Shown piece after piece: positions 50,963-59,890 of a stretch of 64,000 bases of DNA (the stretch's first letter is position 1; each line of letters begins with the position of its first letter). Below the pieces are notes generated by a model. The model was given only the letters and a program-made list of their open reading frames with translations, made no database searches and was not told the DNA's origin. The stretch comes from Pantoea alfalfae (GTDB taxonomy: Bacteria > Pseudomonadota > Gammaproteobacteria > Enterobacterales > Enterobacteriaceae), in the NCBI RefSeq assembly GCF_019880205.1, contig NZ_CP082292.1, positions 2,232,001 to 2,296,000 on the forward strand, given 5' to 3'. The translations under genes and the position numbers were made by a program.

Positions 50963-50965
50963 CGG
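50941..50965. terminator. hairpin at the yniA/yniB junction
   Basis: CCGTCAGGCC/GGCCTGACGG, a perfect 10-bp stem with AGACC loop, spans the yniA stop codon and ends 10 bp before the yniB stop. No T tract, so it is a probable but not classical transcript end for both genes. Confidence 0.55.
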
Positions 50966-50974
50966 CGTTCACGG

Positions 50975-51511
50975 TCAGATAAAGCCCAGCAGCGACAGCG
51001 CAAAATATCCGGCTATCGCAATCACCACTGGCAGGACGTAAAGCGGGAAAATCTGCAGGAAGATGGTGTGGCGAGGAACGCGCACCTTCTCTTCCAGTTG
51101 CTGACGGCTGCGTCCTTCACTGCCCTTTGCCTGCTCCAGAATCATCTGATCTTCAATGCCCTCTTTGACGTGACGTGCCTGCCGTCCCATCCGCGCGCCT
51201 GATGACTCCAGCGCCAGTCCGACAAAAATCAGAATGTAGATCAGCCAGAAACCCAGGTTCATCTGACCATTAAATTCCGGTACCGGCGAGTTATGCCAGA
51301 AAACGTTCAGGAACGGCGTGTTGAAGCGCAGCATATCGACAATGACATGCACGAAATCAAGCATAACGGCGTCAATACCTGGCTGCTTCTCGCTGTGCTT
51401 AAACATAAAGCTCAATACTGAGATAATGGTCGACAGGAGTGCCACTAAAAAGAGCACCCAGCCCACCACGCGCTTAAGGATGGCGATACGGCCAGCCTGT
51501 TGATAGGTCAT
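50975..51511 (-). CDS. yniB: inner-membrane protein YniB
   Basis: A 178-residue membrane protein, exactly the E. coli YniB length from MTYQQAGRIA. Hydrophobic segments at about 16-38, 85-110 (NLGFWLIYILIFVGLAL) and 150-175 suggest three or four helices; a charged loop (RQARHVKEGIEDQMILEQAKG) lies between. Function unknown. The start was set at MTYQ since the upstream 16 codons are not conserved. Confidence 0.93.
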   Translation of the reverse strand: MTYQQAGRIAILKRVVGWVLFLVALLSTIISVLSFMFKHSEKQPGIDAVMLDFVHVIVDMLRFNTPFLNVFWHNSPVPEFNGQMNLGFWLIYILIFVGLALESSGARMGRQARHVKEGIEDQMILEQAKGSEGRSRQQLEEKVRVPRHTIFLQIFPLYVLPVVIAIAGYFALSLLGFI

Positions 51512-51660
51512 AATATCTCCTGAACCTGGAATCCAATTTGCCGTCAGTCTACCTGCCAACGGAGAAATTTCCCAAATAAAGCGTGGTCAATAGGATGAAG
51601 CAGGCGTCAGCAGAGAATGATGTTATGGTTAAACCGACTTTATTTATAAGGAGACCGCTG

Positions 51661-52329
51661 ATGGCCTGGCACCGCCCTGTCCTTGCTGCCCTGTTTGATA
51701 TGGATGGCTTACTGATCGATTCTGAACCGCTATGGGATCAGGCTGAGCTGGATATCTTTTCAACGCTGGACGTTGACCTGTCACGCCGCAGTGAAATGCC
51801 CGATACCCTTGGCCTGCGTATCGATCAGACTGTGCGGATGTGGTACGAAACGCTGCCGTGGCATGGCCCCTCTCAGCAGGAGGTCACTGAGCGGATTATT
51901 ACGCGCGCCATGACGCTGGTGGATCAGACGCGGCCACTGCTGCCGGGCGTGGAAACGGCACTGCAACTGTGCCGGGAACATGGGCTGAAAATCGGCCTGG
52001 CCTCCGCATCGCCGCTAAAGATGCTGGAACAGGTGCTGGAAATCTTCAATCTGCGCCCTTATTTTGATGTGCTGTCTTCAGCAGAAGCGCTGCCCTACAG
52101 CAAGCCCCATCCGCAGGTCTATCTCAACGCCGCCGCCAGCCTTGCGATCGATCCGCTCAACTGCGTCACGCTGGAAGATTCGTTTAATGGCATGATCGCG
52201 ACCAAAGCGGCCCGCATGCGGTCGATTGTGGTACCCGCCGCTGAACACCGTGACGATCCGCGCTGGGCGCTGGCGGATGTCCGGCTGGACAATCTGACAC
52301 AGCTTAGCCTGCAGCATCTGCAGGGATAA
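51661..52329 (+). CDS. hxpB: HAD-family hexitol phosphatase YniC (HxpB)
   Basis: A 222-residue haloacid dehalogenase phosphatase. Motif I AALFDMDGLLIDSEP gives the nucleophile D and acid D; motif II GLASASPLKM; motif III Lys in PYSKPHP; motif IV LEDSFNGMIA. The E. coli enzyme dephosphorylates 2-deoxyglucose-6-phosphate, sorbitol-6-phosphate and mannitol-1-phosphate. Start MAWHRP is preceded by AAGGAG; 26 upstream in-frame codons were excluded. Ends in a strong terminator. Confidence 0.95.
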   Translation: MAWHRPVLAALFDMDGLLIDSEPLWDQAELDIFSTLDVDLSRRSEMPDTLGLRIDQTVRMWYETLPWHGPSQQEVTERIITRAMTLVDQTRPLLPGVETALQLCREHGLKIGLASASPLKMLEQVLEIFNLRPYFDVLSSAEALPYSKPHPQVYLNAAASLAIDPLNCVTLEDSFNGMIATKAARMRSIVVPAAEHRDDPRWALADVRLDNLTQLSLQHLQG

Positions 52330-52334
52330 TAAAC

Positions 52335-52361
52335 AGCCCGCACATAGCGGGCTTTTTTTTG
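52335..52361 (+). terminator. yniC terminator
   Basis: AGCCCGC/GCGGGCT stem with 5-nt loop and T7 tract right after the stop. Confidence 0.95.
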
Positions 52362-52395
52362 CCCACTGCGCCTGCCAGTTGATCTACCCCGCAAA

Positions 52396-52417
52396 AAATA
52401 AAACAACGTTTCATTTT
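52396..52417 (+). promoter_or_regulatory. KdgR operator of kduID
   Basis: AATAAAACAACGTTTCATTTT, with its A-rich left and GTTTCATTTT right half, matches the KdgR box of pectin-catabolism genes. It lies about 87 bp before kduI. Confidence 0.75.
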
Positions 52418-52503
52418 TATTGAATTCCCCTCGCGCTCTGCCTAAGATGCCCGAAGCGTCCGCATTCGGGGCATGAATAACCTGACCTGCAGAGAGGCCT
52501 GAG

Positions 52504-53340
52504 ATGGACATTCGCCAAAGCATTCACAGCGATCACGCTAAACAACTCGACACTGACGCGCTGCGCCGCGAGTTTCTGATTGAAACGATTTTTTCCGCTG
52601 ACAATTACACCCTGACCTACAGCCACATCGACCGCATCATCATTGGCGGCGTGATGCCGGTTAATAAGCCAGTCATTATCGGTGATGAGATGGGAAAACA
52701 GCTGGGCGTCAGTTACTTTCTTGAACGCCGCGAGCTGGGCATGATCAACATTGGCGGCCCGGGTCTGGTCGAGGTTGACGGTAAAGCCTGGGAGATCGGT
52801 CACGAAGAGGCGCTTTACATCGGCAAAGGTGCGCGCAACCTGCAGTTCCGCAGCCTGAACCCTGCACAGCCGGCCAAATTCTATTACAACAGTGCGCCAG
52901 CACACAGCACCTTCCCGGACAAGAAAATCACGCTGCAGGACGCAGCAACCGCGACGCTGGGTGATGCCGCGACCTCTAATCGCCGCACCATTAACAAATT
53001 TATCGTGCCGGATGTGTTGCCCACCTGCCAGCTCACCATGGGCTTAACCAGACTGGATGAAGGCAGCCTGTGGAACACCATGCCCTGCCACACCCACGAA
53101 CGCCGCATGGAAGTCTATTTCTACTTCGATATGAGCGAAGAGTGCGCCGTCTTCCACATGATGGGGCAACCGCAGCAAACCCGCCATCTGCTGGTACACA
53201 ACGAGCAGGCGGTGATCTCACCCAGCTGGTCAATTCACGCCGGTGTCGGCACCCAGCGTTACACCTTTATCTGGGGCATGGTGGGTGAGAATCAGGTCTT
53301 TGATGACATGGACCACGTCAAAATCAGTGAACTGCGCTGA
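52504..53340 (+). CDS. kduI: 5-keto-4-deoxyuronate isomerase KduI
   Basis: Isomerises 5-keto-4-deoxyuronate to 2,5-diketo-3-deoxygluconate in pectin and hexuronate breakdown. The 278-residue protein is a bicupin with zinc ligands in [15 protein letters not shown] and the later His in [10 protein letters not shown]. kduD follows after 16 bp, so the two enzymes of consecutive steps are in one operon under a KdgR-type box. In E. coli kduID is far away on the chromosome; here it sits between yniC and ydjM. Confidence 0.97.
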   Translation: MDIRQSIHSDHAKQLDTDALRREFLIETIFSADNYTLTYSHIDRIIIGGVMPVNKPVIIGDEMGKQLGVSYFLERRELGMINIGGPGLVEVDGKAWEIGHEEALYIGKGARNLQFRSLNPAQPAKFYYNSAPAHSTFPDKKITLQDAATATLGDAATSNRRTINKFIVPDVLPTCQLTMGLTRLDEGSLWNTMPCHTHERRMEVYFYFDMSEECAVFHMMGQPQQTRHLLVHNEQAVISPSWSIHAGVGTQRYTFIWGMVGENQVFDDMDHVKISELR

Positions 53341-53356
53341 GCAGAGGAGAAATACC

Positions 53357-54118
53357 ATGGTACTGAGTACGTTTAACCTGGAAGGTAAAGTCGCGCTGGT
53401 GACCGGCTGTAATACCGGTTTAGGGCAAGGTATGGCGCTGGGCCTGGCCCAGGCGGGTTGTGATATCGTCGGCGTTAACCGTGATGGCCCAGATGATACT
53501 CACAGTAAAGTGGAGGCGCTGGGTCGCCGGTTCTGGCCGGTGCAGGCCGATCTGATGCAGACCAGCGTGGTGGCCTCAGTGGTTGAACAGGCGCTGGCCG
53601 CTGCCGGTAAAATTGACATTCTGGTCAACAATGCCGGCATTATCCGCCGTGAGGACGCACTGAATTTCAGCGAGCAGGACTGGGATGACGTGATGAATCT
53701 TAACAGCAAGAGCCTGTTTTTCCTGTCGCAGCAGGTTGCCCGTCAGTTTATCGCGCAGGGTAATGGCGGCAAGATCATCAATATCGCCTCCATGCTCTCC
53801 TTCCAGGGCGGTATCCGGGTGCCCTCTTATACGGCGTCGAAAAGTGCCGTGATGGGTCTGACCCGTCTGATGGCGAACGAGTGGGCAAAACATGGCATTA
53901 ACGTCAATGCCATCGCTCCCGGTTACATGGCCACCAACAATACGGAACAGCTTCGCAATGATGAGTCGCGTAGTGAAGAGATTCTGGGGCGTATTCCGGC
54001 AGGCCGCTGGGGCGTGCCTGATGACATGATGGGCCCGATAGTTTTCCTGGCCTCTTCCGCATCTGACTACGTGAATGGCTATACTCTGGCGGTAGATGGC
54101 GGCTGGCTGGCACGTTAA
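53357..54118 (+). CDS. kduD: 2-dehydro-3-deoxy-D-gluconate 5-dehydrogenase KduD
   Basis: A 253-residue short-chain dehydrogenase that reduces 2,5-diketo-3-deoxygluconate to 2-keto-3-deoxygluconate with NADH. The nucleotide-binding motif is VTGCNTGLGQG (about 17-27), the NNAG motif ILVNNAGI, and the catalytic YxxxK is YTASK. GAGGAG precedes the ATG; the longer open frame reaches into kduI and is not used. Length equals E. coli KduD. Confidence 0.97.
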   Translation: MVLSTFNLEGKVALVTGCNTGLGQGMALGLAQAGCDIVGVNRDGPDDTHSKVEALGRRFWPVQADLMQTSVVASVVEQALAAAGKIDILVNNAGIIRREDALNFSEQDWDDVMNLNSKSLFFLSQQVARQFIAQGNGGKIINIASMLSFQGGIRVPSYTASKSAVMGLTRLMANEWAKHGINVNAIAPGYMATNNTEQLRNDESRSEEILGRIPAGRWGVPDDMMGPIVFLASSASDYVNGYTLAVDGGWLAR

Positions 54119-54134
54119 TCTTTCTGGCAGAACG

Positions 54135-54167
54135 GGCGGGCAGTGTTTCATCGCTGTCCGCCTTGTT
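54135..54167 (+). terminator. kduID terminator
   Basis: GGCGGGCAG / CTGTCCGCC stem (one G-U pair) with 10-nt loop, followed by TTGTTAAA, 17 bp after kduD. Confidence 0.6.
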
Positions 54168-54227
54168 AAAAATATTCATGCTTCGTTACAGCGTCACATG
54201 TTCTCATTTACTGGATAAATCCCTATA

Positions 54228-54243
54228 CTGGATGCATCGACAG
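54228..54243 (+). promoter_or_regulatory. LexA (SOS) box of ydjM
   Basis: CTG-GATGCATCGA-CAG, within TACTGGATGCATCGACAGCT, has the invariant CTG-N10-CAG spacing of LexA sites and lies 25 bp before the ydjM start. A half-site TTTACTGGAT is found just upstream. E. coli ydjM is SOS-induced. Confidence 0.75.
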
Positions 54244-54267
54244 CTTTCTTTGCAACCAGGTTCTATC

Positions 54268-54858
54268 ATGACGGGCGAAGGCCACATTATTTTTGCCATT
54301 GCCAGCGCTATCTTTGCGAAGCGTGCTGAGCTGACACCCGTACTGGCGCAGGCCGACTGGTGGCATCTTGTTCCCTCAGCCCTGCTGACATGTCTGTTGC
54401 CCGATATCGACCACCCCAAATCTTTGCTGGGACAGCGACTACGTTGGCTTTCTCATCCTATTGCGCGCGCGTTCGGTCATCGGGGCTTTACCCATAGCCT
54501 GCTGGCGGTGGCCGCCGGTTTATGGCTTTTTCAGATAAACCTGCCCCAGTCGTCGCCAATACCGGCAGACGTACTGCAGGGTCTGACGCTGGGCTACCTC
54601 AGTCATATTGTGGCCGATATGCTGACACCCGCCGGTGTTCCGCTGCTATGGCCCTGCCGCTGGCGCTTCCGCCTGCCGATTCTGCGCAGTCAGAAAGGAA
54701 ACCAGCTTGAGCGGGCATTGTGTCTGGGACTGGTCGGCTATGCGCTGTGGTTCCCGGTCGGCATGCCATATTTTGGTGCAAACGGCTGGCCGGCTCAGCT
54801 GTTTGATACGCTACAAAATGGCGTCAGTCGATTAATTTCCAGTCATACTGCGCAATAA
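54268..54858 (+). CDS. ydjM: metal-dependent hydrolase-like membrane protein YdjM
   Basis: A 196-residue integral membrane protein of the YdjM/LexA-regulated hydrolase-like (DUF457) family. The family motifs CLLPDIDHPKSLLGQR and AFGHRGFTHSLLA with conserved Asp and His residues suggest a membrane metal site; the C-terminal ADMLTPAGVPLLWP is also characteristic. Function unknown, SOS-inducible in E. coli; a LexA-type box precedes it here too. The start at MTGEGHIIF gives the E. coli length; 35 upstream codons were excluded. Confidence 0.95.
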   Translation: MTGEGHIIFAIASAIFAKRAELTPVLAQADWWHLVPSALLTCLLPDIDHPKSLLGQRLRWLSHPIARAFGHRGFTHSLLAVAAGLWLFQINLPQSSPIPADVLQGLTLGYLSHIVADMLTPAGVPLLWPCRWRFRLPILRSQKGNQLERALCLGLVGYALWFPVGMPYFGANGWPAQLFDTLQNGVSRLISSHTAQ

Positions 54859-54962
54859 ATCCGCACAAAACACCATTAAGTTATAAACCATGCCATTTGG
54901 ATATAAGGCACCCTCTGCACCTGCTGTTACCATTCCTGCTGTCTTAATTCGTGATTAACATT

Positions 54963-54992
54963 ATGCGGCTTTCCCGGGTGGGAAAGCCGCAT
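54963..54992. repeat. 13-bp perfect hairpin just before tcyP
   Basis: ATGCGGCTTTCCC/GGGAAAGCCGCAT with a GGGT loop ends 17 bp before the tcyP start, directly upstream of its ribosome binding site. It may end the ydjM transcript or act as a leader structure of tcyP; there is no T tract. Confidence 0.6.
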
Positions 54993-55009
54993 TACTCTGG
55001 AGTTTCAGC

Positions 55010-56401
55010 ATGGACCTTCCTCTTACGCTTAATATCGTGGCCTTTGTAGTGCTGCTGGTATTACTCTCCCGCTTCAGCCGTCAGAACTGGAGCCTGTCGA
55101 AAAAAGTGCTGACCGGTCTGGTGATCGGCGTGCTGTTCGGCCTGGTTTTGCAGTTGATCTACGGCGAAAACAGCGCAGTGGTAAAAGAGTCTATCAGCTG
55201 GTTTAACATCATCGGTAATGGCTATGTCCAGTTGCTGCAGATGGTGGTGATGCCGCTGGTGTTCGTTTCAATTCTGAGCGCGGTTGCCCGTCTGCATAAC
55301 GCCTCGTCACTGGGGAAAATCAGCGTACTGACCATTGGTGTACTGCTGTTTACCACCGCAATTTCGGCGCTGGTTGGCGTGTTCGTGACCGGCCTGTTTG
55401 GTCTGAGCGCGGAAGGTCTGGTACAGGGTGTGCAGGAAACCGCGCGTCTGAGTGCGATCCAGAGCAACTATGTCGGCAAGGTCTCTGACCTGAGCGTGCC
55501 ACAGCTGGTGCTCTCCTTTATCCCGAAAAACCCGTTTGCCGATCTGACCGGCGCCAGTCCAACCTCCATTATCAGCGTCGTCATCTTTGCCGCCTTCCTG
55601 GGTGTCGCTGCCCTGCAGTTGCTGAAAGATGATGAAGTGAAAGGTCAGCGCGTGCTGGTCGCAATTGATACGCTGCAGTCGTGGGTTATGAAGCTGGTTC
55701 GTCTGGTAATGAAGCTGACCCCCTACGGTGTGCTGGCGCTGATGACCAAAGTGGTTGCCGGTTCTAACCTGCAGGACATCATCAAGCTGGGCAGCTTTGT
55801 GGTCGCCTCTTACCTGGGTCTGGCCATCATGTTTGGTGTTCACGCCCTGTTGCTGTCGGTGAATGGCATCAACCCGCTGCGCTTCTTCCGTAAAGTGTGG
55901 CCGGTGATCACCTTCGCCTTCACCAGCCGCTCCAGCGCAGCGAGCATTCCACTGAGCGTAGAGACGCAGACCCGTCGTCTGGGCGTACCTGATTCGATTG
56001 CCAGCTTCGCGGCCTCCTTTGGTGCCACAATTGGACAGAATGGCTGTGCCGGCCTCTATCCAACCATGCTGGCCGTGATGGTTGCGCCAACGGTTGGAAT
56101 CAACCCGTTTGATCCGCTGTGGATTGCCACCCTGGTTGGGATAGTGACGCTGAGCTCCGCAGGCGTGGCCGGTGTCGGCGGTGGTGCCACCTTTGCCGCC
56201 CTGATTGTTCTGCCTGCAATGGGCCTGCCTGTTACCCTGGTGGCGCTGCTGATCTCCATTGAGCCGCTGATTGATATGGGTCGTACGGCACTGAACGTTA
56301 ACGGTTCCATGACCGCCGGTTCCCTGACCAGCCGCTGGTTAGGTCTGACCGATAAGCGCGTACTGGAAAGTGACGACAACGCCGAGCTGGCGCATCGTTA
56401 A
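55010..56401 (+). CDS. tcyP: L-cystine/sodium symporter TcyP
   Basis: A 463-residue dicarboxylate/amino acid:cation symporter (DAACS family), exactly as long as E. coli TcyP (YdjN), the low-copy cystine importer. Hairpin and ion-site motifs appear as [18 protein letters not shown] (HP1, serine-rich), [19 protein letters not shown] and [19 protein letters not shown]. Works with TcyJLN in cystine uptake; CysB control is known in E. coli, but no CysB site was placed. A strong hairpin lies just before its start. Confidence 0.96.
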   Translation: MDLPLTLNIVAFVVLLVLLSRFSRQNWSLSKKVLTGLVIGVLFGLVLQLIYGENSAVVKESISWFNIIGNGYVQLLQMVVMPLVFVSILSAVARLHNASSLGKISVLTIGVLLFTTAISALVGVFVTGLFGLSAEGLVQGVQETARLSAIQSNYVGKVSDLSVPQLVLSFIPKNPFADLTGASPTSIISVVIFAAFLGVAALQLLKDDEVKGQRVLVAIDTLQSWVMKLVRLVMKLTPYGVLALMTKVVAGSNLQDIIKLGSFVVASYLGLAIMFGVHALLLSVNGINPLRFFRKVWPVITFAFTSRSSAASIPLSVETQTRRLGVPDSIASFAASFGATIGQNGCAGLYPTMLAVMVAPTVGINPFDPLWIATLVGIVTLSSAGVAGVGGGATFAALIVLPAMGLPVTLVALLISIEPLIDMGRTALNVNGSMTAGSLTSRWLGLTDKRVLESDDNAELAHR

Positions 56402-56412
56402 TCTGCTGTAAG

Positions 56413-56439
56413 CCTGGCGCGCCCGCGCCAGGTTATTTC
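56413..56439 (+). terminator. tcyP terminator-like hairpin
   Basis: CCTGGCGC/GCGCCAGG stem with 4-nt loop, followed by TTATTTCC, 11 bp after the stop. Confidence 0.65.
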
Positions 56440-56589
56440 CACTCTGCCTCTCCATAATCCTCCCCATTGATGGCGACGCCGTTAAGAAAGCGTTAAGCAT
56501 GGTAAACAGGCGAAAAATCGCCGCTTTAATGCTTGTCTTTGCCCGGCAAAAAGCGAATTCTGCATCCAGTCTTATGAGGAGGACATCCG

Positions 56590-56979
56590 ATGAAAAAAAT
56601 TATTGCCTCGCTTCTGACGCTGGCGCTGTTGACGCCCGCGCTGGCTTTCGCCCACCCTGGCGACTGGGGCCCGGGTGGATGGGGTCGACATGGCGGACCC
56701 GGCCCCCACTGGGGCGGTCCTGGCCCGGTGCGTTTTTTACCTGAAGCCGCTACCGCGGTGCTGATTGGCGGACTGACCTACTACCTGCTGAACGGCAGTT
56801 ATTATCAGCGTCACGGGGATGAATATGTGGTGGTCGAACCGCCAGCCGGGTCGCGGGTCAGCAATGAAATGCGGGTACTCGACTTTAATGGTAAACGTTT
56901 TTATGTGCAGGACGGCCACTACTACCAGCGGCAGATAGACGGTGATTATGTTGAGGTGCCACGTCCGGCAGGATTGTAG
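56590..56979 (+). CDS. DUF6515-like Gly-rich periplasmic protein
   Basis: A 129-residue exported protein: signal peptide MKKIIASLLTLALLTPALAFA, then a Gly/Pro/Trp/His-rich segment (DWGPGGWGRHGGPGPHWGG...), then a short hydrophobic stretch AATAVLIGGLTYYLLNG and a C-terminal domain with EYVVVEPPAGSRV and FNGKRFYVQDGHYYQR, which resembles the DUF6515 family from memory. The His/Gly-rich part could bind metal; that is a guess. GAGGAGG precedes the ATG. A GTTAAG-N5-GTTAAG direct repeat lies about 100 bp upstream. Not present at this position in E. coli. Confidence 0.8.
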   Translation: MKKIIASLLTLALLTPALAFAHPGDWGPGGWGRHGGPGPHWGGPGPVRFLPEAATAVLIGGLTYYLLNGSYYQRHGDEYVVVEPPAGSRVSNEMRVLDFNGKRFYVQDGHYYQRQIDGDYVEVPRPAGL

Positions 56980-56993
56980 TCCGCGCCACAACG

Positions 56994-57024
56994 AAAAACG
57001 GCCCGTCATGACGACGGGCCGTTT
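56994..57024 (-). terminator. osmE terminator
   Basis: AAACGGCCCGTC/GACGGGCCGTTT stem with 5-nt loop; T5 follows on the minus strand and T3 on the plus strand, so it separates the convergent DUF6515-like gene and osmE. Confidence 0.9.
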
Positions 57025-57045
57025 GCTATTCAGGAGTGCTACGTG

Positions 57046-57381
57046 TTACTGCTGAACCTGCGGATCGGTGTCATATTCCGCACAGCTCTGGAAGCCGTAG
57101 TTCATCACACGGCCAGTATCGTTGTAGCTCACGAAGTAAGTCTGTGCTTTACCGTCGCGCTGGCCCAGTACGTAAGTCTGGCAGGTGCCGCGCGCGTGAA
57201 CCATGGTGATTTCAGTAGACGGCGTACCGGCGATCTGACGAACCTGATCACGGGTCATACCTTTTTTAACATCCTTAACAACTGGCTTAGTCACGTAGCT
57301 TTCAGCACGATCGTAAGTCGTACAACCAGACAGTGCAGCCAGCGTCAGCGCCGCAGCGATACATCCCATCACTTTATTCAT
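57046..57381 (-). CDS. osmE: osmotically inducible lipoprotein OsmE
   Basis: A 111-residue outer-membrane lipoprotein with lipobox LSGC and a BamE/SmpA-like fold ([20 protein letters not shown]... and [17 protein letters not shown]). Induced by osmotic stress and in stationary phase in E. coli; molecular function unknown. The start at MNKVMGCIA was chosen because GAGGA lies at 8 nt; the ATG five codons earlier overlaps this site. Confidence 0.95.
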   Translation of the reverse strand: MNKVMGCIAAALTLAALSGCTTYDRAESYVTKPVVKDVKKGMTRDQVRQIAGTPSTEITMVHARGTCQTYVLGQRDGKAQTYFVSYNDTGRVMNYGFQSCAEYDTDPQVQQ

Positions 57382-57684
57382 CTTGTTGTTCCTCATTTAT
57401 TGTCCATGTGGAAACAAGCCTGGAACATAAATGCTGATTTATCAAGTTTATGAGTAACAATTCGTGGCATGGTAAACGTCAGGATATCGTAAAGAAGGCT
57501 GTTTTGCTGTCAACGCAGACGTATACTTCCCCGCAAAACAGACACGCCGTAACGACCCGTTTTCAGACTCATCGGCCATCATCTGTGAGGGCGTTGATCA
57601 GTGTGATAGCTGCGTAACGGGTCTCTGTAATTTACTGGCTTACCTGCTTTCTGTTCACCCCATCGCTGACGAATCCGAGGATAA
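57382..57684. other. osmE-MFS divergent intergenic region
   Basis: A 303-bp gene-free region. TTGACA for the osmE direction lies at 57508-57513 (minus strand). A 9-bp inverted repeat CTGTTTTGC (57499-57507) / GCAAAACAG (57533-57541) overlaps it and could be an operator. The promoter of the MFS gene was not placed. Confidence 0.5.
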
Positions 57685-58887
57685 ATGACCCCTGTACACG
57701 CCAACCGCCTGGTTTACGCCATTACGCTCGGCCTGCTGGCCGCACTGGGCCCGCTCTGCATCGATCTCTATCTGCCTGCCCTGCCACAAATGGCGCAGGA
57801 TCTGCACACTGAAACCGCAACCGCGCAGCTGAGTCTTACCGCCGGTCTGTTGGGTCTGGGCGTTGGACAGCTGCTGTTTGGTCCAATGAGCGATAAGTTC
57901 GGCCGCCTGCGTCCGCTGACCCTGTCACTGGGGCTGCTGTTTATCGCCTCGATGGGCTGTGCACTGGCGCAGGATATTAACCAGCTGCTGCTGGCACGAC
58001 TGTTCGAGGGACTGGCCGGTGCAGGTGGTGCGGTATTGTCACGGGCGATTGCGCGAGATATGTACAGCGGTCATGAGCTGACGCGTTTCTTCGCGCTGCT
58101 GATGCTGGTCAACGGCCTGGCACCGATTGGCGCACCGGTACTGGGCGGTGTGCTGATGACGATAGTCAACTGGCGCGGCATCTTTATGGTGTTGGGCGGC
58201 ATAGCCATTCTCCTGATTCTGCTGGCACGCTGGAAGCTGCATGAAACGCTGCCAGAAGAACGGCGCAGTAAAGGATCGATTTTCTCCGCCTACGCAGCGC
58301 TGGGTCAGGTGATAACCCATCGCCCCTTTATGGGCTTCTGCCTGACCCAGGGATTTATGATGTCCGGCATGTTCGCCTACATCGGTGCCTCACCGTTTGT
58401 CCTGCAACAGCTTTATGGCCTGTCGCCTCAGGCCTTCAGCTTCTGTTTTGCGGCCAACGGATTTGGTCTGATCATTGCCTCGCAAACCAGCGCCCGCCTC
58501 TGTCCACTTTGGGGCGAGTATCGGGTGTTGAAAGGCGGGCTGACGCTGGCCTTTGTCGCCTCCAGTCTGCTGCTGCTGGCCGCGCTGTTACATGCCCCGT
58601 TAGCGCTACTGCTGGTGGCACTGTTCTTTACCATCGCCAGTAATGGCGTGATCGCCACCACCGCCTCATCACTGGCGATGCAGAGTCAGGGCCACCGCGC
58701 GGGCAGCGCCTCCGCAGTGATTGGCGTCACCATGTTCACCCTGGGCGCGGTTACCGTGCCGATCACCGGCATCGGCGGTACCTCGGTACTGAGCATGTGC
58801 GCCACCATTTTTGGCTGCTTTATGATGGCAATTCTGATGTTCAGCCTGCTGGCCAAAAAACCGCTGCCGCGGGTAAAAACTCACTGA
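57685..58887 (+). CDS. Bcr/CflA-family drug-resistance MFS transporter
   Basis: A 400-residue, 12-helix DHA1 transporter. N-terminal LGPLCIDLYLPALPQMAQDL is characteristic of the Bcr/CflA group, followed by motif A GPMSDKFGRLRPL and motif C-like AIARDMYSG after helix 5. Relatives export bicyclomycin, sulfonamides, chloramphenicol or dipeptides; the substrate here is unknown. It is related to but clearly distinct from punC in this window. E. coli has no such gene between osmE and nadE. Confidence 0.9.
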   Translation: MTPVHANRLVYAITLGLLAALGPLCIDLYLPALPQMAQDLHTETATAQLSLTAGLLGLGVGQLLFGPMSDKFGRLRPLTLSLGLLFIASMGCALAQDINQLLLARLFEGLAGAGGAVLSRAIARDMYSGHELTRFFALLMLVNGLAPIGAPVLGGVLMTIVNWRGIFMVLGGIAILLILLARWKLHETLPEERRSKGSIFSAYAALGQVITHRPFMGFCLTQGFMMSGMFAYIGASPFVLQQLYGLSPQAFSFCFAANGFGLIIASQTSARLCPLWGEYRVLKGGLTLAFVASSLLLLAALLHAPLALLLVALFFTIASNGVIATTASSLAMQSQGHRAGSASAVIGVTMFTLGAVTVPITGIGGTSVLSMCATIFGCFMMAILMFSLLAKKPLPRVKTH

Positions 58888-59005
58888 TTTCGCAATGTTA
58901 AGCCTTAATCAGTTGCCGCTTAAGCTTGTTGTTTTGGCGAAGGCACGTTAGCTTTATTAAAACGTTCGCATTAAGCCGACAGGCCACTGACCTGAGGAGA
59001 AGTTC

Positions 59006-59830
59006 ATGTCACTGCAGCAGGAAATTATTGAAGCACTGGGTGTGAAACCCGCTATCGACGCCGACCAGGAAGTGCGCGTCAGCGTCGATTTTCTTAAAGC
59101 CTACCTGAAACGTCACAGCGGACTGAAAACGCTGGTGCTGGGAATAAGCGGCGGCCAGGATTCAACCCTGGCAGGCAAGCTGGCGCAAACGGCGATTACG
59201 GAACTGCGTCAGGAGAGTGGCGATAATGACTACACCTTTATTGCCGTGCGTCTGCCCTATGGTGTGCAGGCGGATGAGCAGGATTGTCAGGACGCGCTGG
59301 CGTTTATCGGGCCTGACCGTTCACTGGTGGTCAATATCAAAGAGTCGGTGCTGGCCAGTGAGCGCGCGCTGAAAGAAGCCGGTATTACGCTTTCCGACTT
59401 CGTGCGCGGTAATGAAAAAGCGCGCGAGCGAATGAAAGCGCAATACAGCATCGCAGGCATGACCAAAGGGGTAGTGGTCGGCACCGACCACGCGGCAGAA
59501 GCGGTCACCGGATTCTTCACCAAGTATGGCGATGGCGGCACTGATATCAACCCACTGTTCCGCCTGAACAAGCGCCAGGGCAAACAGCTGCTGAAGCATC
59601 TTGGCTGCCCGGAGCATCTCTACCTGAAGAAACCGACTGCCGATCTGGAAGACGATCGTCCTGGCCTGCAGGATGAAGTGGCGCTGGGTGTCACCTACGA
59701 GATGATCGATGATTATCTGGAAGGGAAAACCATCAATCCTGATAACGCCCGCATCATCGAAGGCTGGTATCTGAAGACCGAGCACAAACGTCGCCCGCCG
59801 ATCACGGTATTTGACGACTTCTGGAAGTAA
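59006..59830 (+). CDS. nadE: NH3-dependent NAD(+) synthetase
   Basis: Amidates nicotinic acid adenine dinucleotide to NAD with ATP and ammonia, the last step of NAD synthesis. The 274-residue protein has the P-loop [14 protein letters not shown] (about 43-56), [32 protein letters not shown] and the C-terminal [14 protein letters not shown]. It lacks a glutaminase domain, so it uses free ammonia. GAGGAG precedes the start. Confidence 0.98.
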   Translation: MSLQQEIIEALGVKPAIDADQEVRVSVDFLKAYLKRHSGLKTLVLGISGGQDSTLAGKLAQTAITELRQESGDNDYTFIAVRLPYGVQADEQDCQDALAFIGPDRSLVVNIKESVLASERALKEAGITLSDFVRGNEKARERMKAQYSIAGMTKGVVVGTDHAAEAVTGFFTKYGDGGTDINPLFRLNKRQGKQLLKHLGCPEHLYLKKPTADLEDDRPGLQDEVALGVTYEMIDDYLEGKTINPDNARIIEGWYLKTEHKRRPPITVFDDFWK

Positions 59831-59836
59831 TTCCAC

Positions 59837-59862
59837 GCCTCCTTTGCCCCGACAAGGGAGGC
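59837..59862 (+). terminator. possible nadE terminator
   Basis: GCCTCCTTTG/CAAGGGAGGC, a 10-bp stem with one mismatch and a 6-nt loop, 7 bp after the nadE stop, followed by TTCTCTC. Weak T tract. Confidence 0.45.
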
Positions 59863-59890
59863 TTCTCTCACTCACCTTGTTGATCGCTGC

